From contig VAYF01000220.1 of assembly GCA_005883885.1 (NCBI GenBank), forward strand, positions 557 through 6,984: a DNA stretch of 6,428 nucleotides. Reading direction: 5' to 3'. Both the position numbers and the translations under genes were made by a program. Positions within the stretch are counted from its first letter, which is position 1; each line of letters opens with the position of its first letter. This DNA is from Actinomycetota bacterium (GTDB taxonomy: Bacteria > Actinomycetota > UBA4738 > HRBIN12). Positions 1 through 6,398 of the stretch are shown here, piece by piece. Below the pieces are notes generated by a model. The model was not told the DNA's origin, did not search any database, and was given only the letters and a program-made list of their open reading frames with translations.

Positions 1-726
1 GTGGGTACCACGGCGGCCGACATCTTGGCCTCGCCCTCGCGGACGCGTTGGTTGGGGACCGACGAGCTCGGGCGGGACGTGTGGTCGCAGTTCCTGGTCG
101 CCGGGCGAGTGTCGATCGTCGTGGGTCTGCTCGCGACGCTGATCTCGATCGCGGTCGGCGCGGCGATCGGGCTGATCGCTGGTTACCGAGGCGGATGGAT
201 CGACGCGACCCTGATGCGCGTCACGGACTTCTTCCTGGTGTTGCCGACGATCCCGTTGGTGATCGTGCTCGCGGCCATCTTCGGCTCGAGCCTCGAGATC
301 ATCATCCTCGTGATCGGGCTCACGGGGTGGCCCAGCGTCGCGAGGATCGTACGGTCCCAGGTCTTGTCGCTCCGGGAACGAGCGTTCGTGATGCGGGCGC
401 ATTCGATCGGGGCCTCCCGGGTCCGCGTGATCATGCGGCGGATCCTTCCGAACGTTGCGCCGCTGATCTTCGCGAACGCCGTGCTGGTGATCGCGGGTTC
501 GATCCTGGCGGAAGCCACGCTCGCGTTCCTCGGCCTCGGCGACCCGGTCCATGTGTCTTGGGGAACGATGCTGCATTTCGCCTTCGTCAGCGGCGCCGTC
601 GGACGCGGGGCCTGGTGGTACTTCATGCCGCCCGGGATCGGCATCCTGCTCGTCGTGTTGGGCTTCACGCTGGCCGGCCACACACTGGACAGGATCTTGA
701 ACCCTCGGCTCCGGGAGCGTCGGTGA
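1..726 (+). CDS. Peptide ABC transporter permease, DppC/OppC type (5' partial)
   Basis: This is an inner-membrane permease subunit of a dipeptide/oligopeptide-type ABC importer. It forms half of the translocation channel and contacts the two ATPases encoded next. The family motif GTDELGRDVWSQ is at residues 19-30 of the visible part. About five hydrophobic helices follow (roughly 37-61, 76-94, 98-116, 153-177, 208-228). The EAA coupling loop lies at about 127-151 (IGAS...RRILPN), and the C-terminus ends in the usual NPRLRER. The gene is cut by the window edge: family members have a further N-terminal helix and periplasmic stretch before GTDELGRD, so the GTG at position 1 is more likely an internal Val codon than the start. 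The stop overlaps the next start (GTGA), indicating one operon. The transported solute cannot be read from the permease; peptide is the family default. Confidence 0.93.
   Translation: MGTTAADILASPSRTRWLGTDELGRDVWSQFLVAGRVSIVVGLLATLISIAVGAAIGLIAGYRGGWIDATLMRVTDFFLVLPTIPLVIVLAAIFGSSLEIIILVIGLTGWPSVARIVRSQVLSLRERAFVMRAHSIGASRVRVIMRRILPNVAPLIFANAVLVIAGSILAEATLAFLGLGDPVHVSWGTMLHFAFVSGAVGRGAWWYFMPPGIGILLVVLGFTLAGHTLDRILNPRLRERR
713..717 (+). promoter_or_regulatory. Ribosome binding site for the DppD-type ATPase
   Basis: GGGAG lies 5 bases before the GTG at 723, inside the last codons of the permease gene. It supports 723 as the start rather than any upstream in-frame codon. The frame stays open far upstream, but translation there gives nothing like an ATPase. 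Confidence 0.5.
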
Positions 727-1709
727 GCCTGCTCGAGATCCACGACCTGCGCGTGCGCTACCGGACCGAGTCCGCCTCGATCGAGGCGGTGGCCGGTGTC
801 GACCTTCGGCTCGAGCGAGGGGAGGTGCTTGGCCTCGCCGGTGAGTCCGGGTGCGGCAAGACGACGTTGGCCCTCGCGCTGCCGCAGCTCCTTCCGGAGT
901 CCGCCTCGATCACCGGCTCGATCACGCTCGACGATCAGGAGCTGGTCGGTCTCGACGAGGGGCTCATGCAAGACGTGCGGTGGCGTCGCATCGCGGTCGT
1001 GTTCCAAGGGGCGATGAACGCCCTGAATCCGGTGCACACGATCGGGCATCAGCTCCGCGAGCCGATCAAGCTGCACGAGCCGGATACGCCGAAGGAAGAG
1101 GCGACGGCCCGCGCCGCGGAGCTGCTGGATGCGGTCGGGATCACGCCCGACCGTGCCGCCGATCACCCGCATGAGCTCTCCGGTGGGATGCGCCAGCGCG
1201 TGATGATCGCGATGGCGCTCGCGTGCCGCCCGGACCTCGTGATCGCCGACGAGCCGGTCACGGCGCTCGACGTCATGACCCAAGCACAGATCCTGAACCT
1301 GTTGCGCGACCTGAAGGAACGGTTCGCTCTTTCGATGCTGTTGATCTCCCATGACCTGTCGGTGCTCGCCGAGACCTGCGACCGCGTGGGGATCATGTAC
1401 GCCGGTCGCCTCGTCGAGGAGGCGAACGCCCGCACGCTGTTCCCTGGAGAGAACCTCGGCGAGGGGCCCCAGCATCCCTACACGAAGGGTCTGCTCCAAG
1501 CGTTCCCCAACGTACGCGGAGAGCGGCGGTTCGTCGATGGGATGCCGGGCTACCCACCCGACCTCGCGGCGCCGCCTCTGGGATGCCGGTTCGAACCTCG
1601 CTGTCCCGTCGCGATCGACCGCTGTCGGACCGATGACCCGGCCGTGCGGAGCGTCGGCGTCGATCACATCGCCGCGTGTCATCTCGTAGGTGAGGAGGCG
1701 ACGAGATGA
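723..1709 (+). CDS. Peptide ABC transporter ATP-binding protein, DppD/OppD type
   Basis: This 328-residue cytoplasmic ATPase drives the peptide importer, pairing with the next gene's product. All nucleotide-binding motifs are present: Walker A GESGCGKT (40-47), Q-loop Gln95 in VVFQGAMNALNP, signature LSGGMRQR (152-159), Walker B LVIADEP (172-178, catalytic Glu177) and H-loop His210. The C-terminal oligopeptide/dipeptide-transporter extension starts at HPYT (251-254). It carries four cysteines at 288, 294, 301 and 319, an arrangement linked to [4Fe-4S] binding in some Opp/Dpp ATPases. The length is normal for the family. The GTG start at 723 overlaps the permease stop and has a nearby ribosome binding site. 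The open frame runs on upstream to position 48, but that part is antisense-like nonsense caused by high G+C. The gene ends in an ATGA overlap with the next one. Confidence 0.95.
   Translation: MSLLEIHDLRVRYRTESASIEAVAGVDLRLERGEVLGLAGESGCGKTTLALALPQLLPESASITGSITLDDQELVGLDEGLMQDVRWRRIAVVFQGAMNALNPVHTIGHQLREPIKLHEPDTPKEEATARAAELLDAVGITPDRAADHPHELSGGMRQRVMIAMALACRPDLVIADEPVTALDVMTQAQILNLLRDLKERFALSMLLISHDLSVLAETCDRVGIMYAGRLVEEANARTLFPGENLGEGPQHPYTKGLLQAFPNVRGERRFVDGMPGYPPDLAAPPLGCRFEPRCPVAIDRCRTDDPAVRSVGVDHIAACHLVGEEATR
1693..1698 (+). promoter_or_regulatory. Strong ribosome binding site for the DppF-type ATPase
   Basis: A perfect AGGAGG sits 7 bases before the ATG at 1706. An in-frame TGA at 1691-1693 blocks any earlier start in that frame. 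Together these fix 1706 as the start, so the unusually short N-terminus of this ATPase is not an annotation error. Confidence 0.8.
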
Positions 1710-2629
1710 GCGACCGGGCGCTCGATGTTCACGGCGAGGTGCTGGCGTTGGTCGGCGAGTCCGGATGCGGAAAGACCTCGATCGCTCGGGCGGTGATGCG
1801 TCTGGTCGAACCGCAGCGGGGCACGATCGAGTTCCTGGGGCACGACATCGCGCACTTGTCGACGCGCGCGCTACGGCCGCTCCGCGACCGGCTCCAGATG
1901 GTCTTCCAGGACCCGTACGAGTCGCTCGATCCGCGGCAGTCGGTGTTCGATATCGTTGCCGAGCCGCTCGCGGTGCACAAGCGAACCGTGAACCCGTCGG
2001 AGAAGCGGCGGGTCGTGTTCGACGCGTTGGAGCGCGCGGGCTTGCACCCGGCGAACGAGCTGGCGATGCGTTACCCCCATCACCTGTCGGGTGGGCAGCG
2101 CCAACGCGTCGCGATCGCGGCGGCGATGGTGCTCGAACCGAGCCTCGTCGTCGCGGACGAGCCGGTGTCGATGCTCGATGTCTCCTTGCGCGCGGGGATC
2201 CTACGGCTGATGCTGGACCTCCGCGAGCGCCGCGACCTTGCCTACCTGTTCATCACGCACGACCTCTCGCTCGCGTGGGTTGTCGCCGACCGCATCGCGG
2301 TCGTCTACCTGGGACGGATCGTGGAGGTTGGTCCCTCGGACGAAGTCATCACACACCCGAAACACCCGTACACACGCTCTCTGGTGTCGGTGATCCCCGT
2401 CCCGGAGGCCGGTGCCGCAGCCGAGCAGATCCTGCTGCAGGGCGAGACGCCGTCCGCACGGGCCATCCCCGCCGGCTGCCGGTTCCATCCGCGCTGTTGG
2501 CGGTTCGAAGCGCTGGGGCGACCGGAACCGTGTCTCACCGACGACCCGGCGCTCCGGGCCGAGACGCATGGCGTCGCGTGCCATTTCGCCCTCGACGAAG
2601 TGATCGATCAGGAAGGAGCTCGACGGTGA
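1706..2629 (+). CDS. Peptide ABC transporter ATP-binding protein, DppF/OppF type, N-terminally shortened
   Basis: This 307-residue second ATPase of the importer has Walker A GESGCGKT (17-24), Q-loop Gln68 in VFQDPYESLDP, signature LSGGQRQR (127-134), Walker B LVVADEP (147-153, Glu152) and H-loop His185. The C-terminal HPYT element (219-222) is followed by cysteines 258, 264, 276 and 292. The odd part is the N-terminus: only eight residues (MSDRALDV) precede HGEVLALVGESG, whereas relatives have about 40-50 residues before this point. The missing part includes the first beta strands and the A-loop aromatic that stacks on the ATP adenine. The start is fixed by a strong AGGAGG and an in-frame stop just upstream. 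The remnant reads smoothly, as if an internal block was removed in frame. Function may be impaired, or the assembly may be wrong. The gene overlaps the previous gene by ATGA and the next by GTGA. Confidence 0.88.
   Translation: MSDRALDVHGEVLALVGESGCGKTSIARAVMRLVEPQRGTIEFLGHDIAHLSTRALRPLRDRLQMVFQDPYESLDPRQSVFDIVAEPLAVHKRTVNPSEKRRVVFDALERAGLHPANELAMRYPHHLSGGQRQRVAIAAAMVLEPSLVVADEPVSMLDVSLRAGILRLMLDLRERRDLAYLFITHDLSLAWVVADRIAVVYLGRIVEVGPSDEVITHPKHPYTRSLVSVIPVPEAGAAAEQILLQGETPSARAIPAGCRFHPRCWRFEALGRPEPCLTDDPALRAETHGVACHFALDEVIDQEGARR
2613..2618 (+). promoter_or_regulatory. Ribosome binding site for the M20 peptidase
   Basis: AAGGAG lies 7 bases before the GTG at 2626, within the last codons of the ATPase gene. 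It decides the peptidase start; the same frame is open back to 1690, but that upstream translation is not protein-like. Confidence 0.75.
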
Positions 2630-3687
2630 TCACGGCCGAACAAGCCGAAAGGTTGCTGGCGGATCTGGTGCGGATCGAATCGGTGACCCCATGGTTGATC
2701 CCAGACGGATCCGGTGAGCGGGCCGCCTCCGCTTTCGTCGCGGAGTGGGCGGGGGACCTACTCGTTGAGGTGGCAACGGAAGAGATCGCCCAAGGCCGCG
2801 TCAATACCCTGTTGCGGCTCCGTGGAGACGCGCCCGGCCCAACATTGTGCGTGAACGCCCACATCGATACCGTCGGCTTCGCGAACTGGAACGACCGGGC
2901 TCTCGAGCCACGTGTCGACGGCGACATGATGATCGGGCTCGGCGCTGCTGACGACAAGGCTGGGTGCGTCGCGGCGCTTCTCGCGTTGCGGGAGCTGAGA
3001 GAGAGCGGCGCGTCGCTCGCTGGTGATCTGCTCATCGCGCTCGTAGCGGACGAGGAGGGCGTGTCGATCGGTACCGAGGCCCTGCTGGCTCGCCACGCGA
3101 AGCCTGCCCACGGTTCGGCGCCCGAGAAGGGCGTCGACGCGATCGTGCATATGGCGGAGGTGATCCAGCGCTTGCATCGACTCGACGTCGACGTGTTCCA
3201 AGCCCATCCCGATCCGATGAACGGCCGCACGGTGCTTCACACCGGGACGATCTCCGGCGGGACCGATTACGCGACCTATCCGGGAAGCGCCGTGCTAGGC
3301 ATCGAGATCGGCACGCAACCCGGTGAGCACCTGACCGATCGCGTGCGCGACATCGAGCGGATCTTCGAGGAGGTTCGCGCGCTCGATCCGCGCTTCAGAG
3401 GTGAGGTCGTGATCAGGTTGGACCGCGAGCCCTTCCGGGCCGAAGGCCACGAAGCGTTGTACGAGGCGATGGACGCGGCGACCGTGGATGTGCTGGGCAA
3501 GCACCTCGAGCCCGCCGGCCTGAACGCGTGGGCCGATTCGGGCCTCACCCAAGCCGCGGGCGTACCGACCCTGATGTTCGGCCCGCTGGGAGGAAACTTC
3601 CACGCCCCGGAGGAATGGGTTTCGATCCCCGAAGTGGCGTCGTCGGCGCGGATCGTGGAAGGCGCGGTGCGACGGTTCCTTGGGTAG
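2626..3687 (+). CDS. M20-family metallopeptidase (ArgE/DapE/CPG2-like) lacking a central block
   Basis: This is a predicted cytoplasmic two-metal amidohydrolase of 353 residues, probably cleaving an imported peptide or acylated amino acid. Visible family elements are AHIDTV with metal ligand His79 and Asp81, GLGAADDKAG with bridging Asp109, and ADEE with general base Glu143 and ligand Glu144. AHGS (161-164) carries the lid-domain His162, and FHAPEEWV carries the final ligand His326. Between ADEEGVSIGTEALLAR and HAKPAHGS there is almost no spacer. Relatives have about 30 more residues here, holding the fifth metal ligand (Asp/Glu in a GEPT/TEPT-like motif) and the first strands of the dimerisation domain. 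That ligand is not visible elsewhere. The frame is intact, so this is an in-frame deletion or an assembly loss, and catalysis is doubtful as shown. The GTG start overlaps the ATPase stop and has a good ribosome binding site, placing it in the transporter operon. The exact substrate is unknown. Confidence 0.88.
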   Translation: MITAEQAERLLADLVRIESVTPWLIPDGSGERAASAFVAEWAGDLLVEVATEEIAQGRVNTLLRLRGDAPGPTLCVNAHIDTVGFANWNDRALEPRVDGDMMIGLGAADDKAGCVAALLALRELRESGASLAGDLLIALVADEEGVSIGTEALLARHAKPAHGSAPEKGVDAIVHMAEVIQRLHRLDVDVFQAHPDPMNGRTVLHTGTISGGTDYATYPGSAVLGIEIGTQPGEHLTDRVRDIERIFEEVRALDPRFRGEVVIRLDREPFRAEGHEALYEAMDAATVDVLGKHLEPAGLNAWADSGLTQAAGVPTLMFGPLGGNFHAPEEWVSIPEVASSARIVEGAVRRFLG

Positions 3688-3711
3688 CGCTGCCGGACCC
3701 GTTCCGAGGCC

Positions 3712-3743
3712 CCGGCATCTGCCGGCACCTGCGAACCGTGCCG
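3712..3743. terminator. Possible hairpins in the convergent gap
   Basis: The 86 bases between the + strand peptidase stop and the - strand SDR stop contain two overlapping inverted repeats. CCGGC/GCCGG has a 4-base ATCT loop (3712-3725), and CGGCAC/GTGCCG has a 9-base loop (3723-3743). They share bases, so only one can form at a time. Neither is followed by a run of T on either strand, so an intrinsic terminator is only a guess from the position between convergent genes. Confidence 0.25.
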
Positions 3744-3773
3744 TAGAAGGCGGGCGCTGGGGCAGCAACCTCT

Positions 3774-4328
3774 TCACACGGATCCAGCGGCGAACATCCG
3801 GCTCGTGAGTTCGACCGCCTGGCCACCACCATCCGCGACGAGGGTCGTGCCGCTCACGATCGAGGACTCGTCCGAGGCCAGGAACAGACAGCAATAGGCG
3901 ATCTCTTCGGCGGTCCCGGCGCGTCGCAAGGGTACGTCCGAAGTGGCGAGGGCGTACGCCTCCTGGCGACCGATGCCATTGGCGGCGCCCAACTCGTCCA
4001 TGGACTCGTCGCCCATCGGTGTGATGATCCATCCGGGGCAGAGCGCGTTCGCGCGGATCCCCTGGGGGCCATAGTCAACTGCGATCGCGCGCGCCAGGGC
4101 GTTCAGCCCAGCTTTCGAGGCGTCGTAGGCGGCGGAAAGGGGAGCGGCCGCCATCGCATTGGTGCTCGACACCAGTACGACCGAGCCTCCGCCACGCTCG
4201 AGCATGACGGGCAGTGCCGCGCGCGTGATCATCATCGGACCGGTCAGGTTCACGTCCAGCGTCCGTCGCCAGTGCTCGTCGTCCATGTCACCGACGGACC
4301 CTTCGATGCCCATCCCGGCGCTCGCCAC
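3774..4328 (-). pseudogene. Short-chain dehydrogenase/reductase, N-terminal part missing
   Basis: From a possible GTG at 4328, 184 residues match the C-terminal two thirds of a classical SDR oxidoreductase. They include ASAG (2-5, the NNAG position), Asn27 in DVNLTG, Ser55 in VSS and the catalytic pair Tyr68-x3-Lys72 (YDASK). RANALCPGWIITPM follows at 93-105, then an ending of the usual SDR form (SGTTLVADGGG, 159-169). Everything before the fourth strand is absent, about 80 residues, including the TGxxxGxG nucleotide-binding motif and the acidic or basic residue that selects NAD or NADP. No frame upstream encodes it. The frame is open upstream without a stop, but that DNA belongs to the neighbouring MFS gene on the other strand. 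ATG at 4313 is another formal start. As seen it should not bind cofactor and is most likely a truncated gene, or the product of a missing DNA segment in the assembly. Substrate cannot be inferred. Confidence 0.65.
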
Positions 4329-4412
4329 GACGACAGCCGTTATCGGTGCGCGAGTATCCCTTATGGGCCCGGCCGACGCGTGGGGCCAGTTCGGCTGTGG
4401 GACCATCTGGCG
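4329..4412. other. Short divergent gap between SDR remnant and MFS gene
   Basis: These 84 bases separate the left-facing SDR remnant from the right-facing MFS gene. The section around 4340-4362 (GTTATCG...GTATCCCTTATGG) is less G+C rich than its surroundings and could carry promoter elements, but no convincing -35/-10 pair is seen on either strand. The breakpoint that removed the SDR N-terminus lies here or just inside the remnant, so a promoter may have been lost too. Confidence 0.3.
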
Positions 4413-5630
4413 ATGGGGACGGGGAACCGCCCACCCGACCGTCGCGCAGGACCCTTCACCGGGCTCTCCCGGAACGTCGTCGTGCTGTCGTGGGTGAGCT
4501 TCTTCCAGGATGCCGCCTCGGAGATGCTCTACCCGGTGCTTCCGTTGTTCCTGACGGGAGTGCTCGGGGCGCCGCCTTCGGTCGTCGGCTTGATCGAGGG
4601 CCTGGCGGAGGGCACGGCGTCGGTGATGAAGGCGGTCTCCGGACGTCTCGCGGATATCCGGCGCAGGCGTCCCCTGGTGGCTGCGGGGTACGGGATCTCC
4701 TCGCTGTCCAAACTCGTGATCGGCTTCGCCACCGGGTGGCCGCTCGTGCTGGTGGCTCGGTTCGCCGATCGGTTCGGCAAGGGGCTGCGGACGTCGCCGC
4801 GAGATGCACTGATCGCCGCCGACACCGCTCCGGAACATCGTGGTCGGGCGTTCGGATTCAATCGCGCGCTGGATACCGCCGGAGCGGTGGTGGGCCCCCT
4901 TGCAGGGCTGGCCCTCTACGAGGCTCTGGACCACCGGATCCGGCCCCTGTTCTTCGTGGCGTTCGTCCCCGCGGCGGCAAGCGTGGCGTTGATCGGGCTC
5001 GTTCGGGAGCCGGTCACGCCTCCCGTTCACCGAAACGCTCGGCAACTTCGGGGCCCTCTGCCCCGCCGGTACTGGAGGGTGGTGGTCTTCCTGACGTTGT
5101 TCGGCCTCGCCAACTTCTCCGACGCGCTGCTGATCCTCAGGGTGAAGGCGCTCGGCCTGAGCTTCGTCGAGATCATCCTGGCCTACGCGCTTTACAACGT
5201 CAGTTACGCGATCCTCAGCTACCCGGCGGGCGTCATCTCCGACCGTGTGCCGCGGCGGATCGTCTTCGCGACGGGATTGGGGATCTTCGCGGCTGCGTAT
5301 CTCGGCCTCGGCGCCGTCACCTCCGCCGGGTGGGTGTGGTTCCTCCTGCCTCTCTACGGCGGCTACACGGCGTTGACCGACGGCGTCGGCAAGGCGTGGG
5401 TCGCCGACCTCCTGCCTGAGGAGCGGGTGGGAAGCGGCCTCGGCTTCTATCAAGGGCTCGCCGGAGGCGCCGCGTTGCTTGCGGGCGTGTGGGCGGGTCT
5501 CGCATGGGGGTCCAGCGGCCGACTGCCGCTCTTGGTTTCGGGCGTTGTGGTCGCCGGTCTTGCCGGCGTGTTGCTCGTGGCCGGAGACCGTTTGGAGCGC
5601 GGCGGCGTTCGTTCTCGGGTTCCGGCATAG
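4413..5630 (+). CDS. MFS transporter, 12 transmembrane helices
   Basis: This 405-residue inner-membrane secondary transporter has the layout of a complete 12-helix major facilitator. Helix 1 carries FFQDAASEM (30-38). Other family motifs are DRFGKGLRTSPRDALIA (119-135) and RGRAFGFNRALDTAGAVVGP (143-162). The second half has NFSDALLILRVK (234-245), the loop PAGVISDRVPRR (271-282), DGVGKAWVADLLP (323-335) and GLGFYQGLAGG (342-352). These match a widespread uncharacterised MFS group that, from memory, resembles the MJ1317-like set; its substrate is not established. ATG at 4413 is chosen because the hydrophobic core starts about 20 residues later and upstream codons are not protein-like. The ribosome binding site is weak (GTGGGA, 10 bases upstream). 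The gene ends 9 bases before larB, suggesting co-transcription. Export or import of a hydroxy acid or sugar acid handled by a nickel-pincer enzyme is possible but only inferred. Confidence 0.9.
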   Translation: MGTGNRPPDRRAGPFTGLSRNVVVLSWVSFFQDAASEMLYPVLPLFLTGVLGAPPSVVGLIEGLAEGTASVMKAVSGRLADIRRRRPLVAAGYGISSLSKLVIGFATGWPLVLVARFADRFGKGLRTSPRDALIAADTAPEHRGRAFGFNRALDTAGAVVGPLAGLALYEALDHRIRPLFFVAFVPAAASVALIGLVREPVTPPVHRNARQLRGPLPRRYWRVVVFLTLFGLANFSDALLILRVKALGLSFVEIILAYALYNVSYAILSYPAGVISDRVPRRIVFATGLGIFAAAYLGLGAVTSAGWVWFLLPLYGGYTALTDGVGKAWVADLLPEERVGSGLGFYQGLAGGAALLAGVWAGLAWGSSGRLPLLVSGVVVAGLAGVLLVAGDRLERGGVRSRVPA

Positions 5631-5639
5631 ACTCCCGGC

Positions 5640-6398
5640 GTGACGTCGCGTCGCCGCCTCGAGGCGCTCTTCACCGCCGTTGCCGATCGAGAACTGACGC
5701 CTGCGGCTGCCGCGGACGAACTTGCTTCCATGCCGTTCAGTGACCTCTCCTACGCTCGTGTCGACACCCACCGAGAGCTCCGGCAGGGAGCGTCTGAGGC
5801 GATCCTCGGCCAGGGGAAGACTCCGGAGCAGGTGGCGGGGATCGCGCTCGCGCTTGCGGACGCGGGTGCGTCGAGCGTTCTGGTGACGCGAGCCGACGAC
5901 GAGATGCGGCGAGCCGTGACGGAGGTCCTGCCCGACGCCATCGAGCACGAGCGTGCCCGCGCGGTCTGGGTCGAGCGAACACCGCTCGAGAAGCGAGGGA
6001 ACGTCTTGATCATCTCGGCCGGTACGTCGGACGGCCCGATCGTTCACGAGACGCGGATCCGAGCCGAACTCCTCGGCACGGAGGTCACGGTGCAGGAGGA
6101 CGTCGGGGTGGCCGGGCTGCACCGCCTCGCCGCCGTCCTACCGGATCTGCGCAAGGCCGACGTCGTGGTCGTCGTCGCAGGGATGGACGGTGCGCTCGCG
6201 AGCGTCATCGGCGGACTCGCGCCCTGTCCGGTGATCGGTGTCCCTACCAGCGTGGGCTACGGATCGGCCCGTCACGGCGAGACGGCGCTGTACGCCATGC
6301 TCTCCTCGTGCGCCGACGGGCTGGCGGTCGTGGGGATCGATGACGGGCTCGGCGCGGGCTCGGTTGCGGCCCGGATCGCACGTCGGGCGGCCCGATGA
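5640..6398 (+). CDS. larB: LarB, nickel-pincer cofactor biosynthesis carboxylase/hydrolase
   Basis: LarB carries out the first step of nickel-pincer nucleotide (NPN) synthesis. It carboxylates the pyridinium ring of nicotinic acid adenine dinucleotide at C5 and hydrolyses the phosphoanhydride to release AMP. The 252-residue product has normal length. An N-terminal helical part contains THRELRQGASEAILGQGKTPEQV-like residues (43-65). A PurE-like C-terminal domain has ISAGTSDGPI (125-134), DVGVAGLHRL (154-163), VVVAGMDGALASVIGGL (177-193) and VPTSVGYG (201-208). MLSSCADGLAV (220-230) has Cys224 at the position expected for the cysteine that adds covalently to the nicotinate ring. Asp183 sits where many LarBs have Glu in AGMEGAL, a conservative change. 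The start is GTG at 5640, 9 bases after the MFS stop, with no clear ribosome binding site. It ends in ATGA shared with larC. The product serves LarA-like lactate racemase or related racemases/epimerases, which lie outside the window. Confidence 0.94.
   Translation: MTSRRRLEALFTAVADRELTPAAAADELASMPFSDLSYARVDTHRELRQGASEAILGQGKTPEQVAGIALALADAGASSVLVTRADDEMRRAVTEVLPDAIEHERARAVWVERTPLEKRGNVLIISAGTSDGPIVHETRIRAELLGTEVTVQEDVGVAGLHRLAAVLPDLRKADVVVVVAGMDGALASVIGGLAPCPVIGVPTSVGYGSARHGETALYAMLSSCADGLAVVGIDDGLGAGSVAARIARRAAR

Noticed and set aside
100..500. Very frequent GATC and CGATCG words
   Set aside because: They follow from Asp and Ile codons (GAT, ATC) and TCG/GCG junctions in G+C-rich coding sequence; there is no spacing or clustering suggesting an origin or regulatory array.
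48..722. An in-frame N-terminal extension of 225 codons on the DppD-type ATPase
   Set aside because: It overlaps the permease gene in another frame and is Arg/Asp-rich nonsense. The GTG at 723 with its ribosome binding site gives the normal family N-terminus.
183..1682. A 499-codon open frame on the - strand opposite the permease and DppD-type genes
   Set aside because: It is antisense to two clear genes and its translation has no recognisable domain; it is a G+C-driven shadow.
1690..2625. An in-frame N-terminal extension of 312 codons on the M20 peptidase
   Set aside because: It overlaps the DppF-type ATPase in another frame and lacks protein-like composition; the GTG at 2626 has AAGGAG at the right distance.
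4340..4362. Possible -10 promoter-like words (TATCCC, TATGGG) before the MFS gene
   Set aside because: No matching -35 element at a suitable spacing was found, and the words are too degenerate to support a call.
3774..6122. A 782-codon open frame on the - strand running from the SDR remnant back through the MFS gene and into larB
   Set aside because: Only the last 184 codons resemble a protein. The rest lies antisense to the MFS and larB genes and is Arg/Pro/His-rich, low-complexity translation typical of high-G+C shadow frames.
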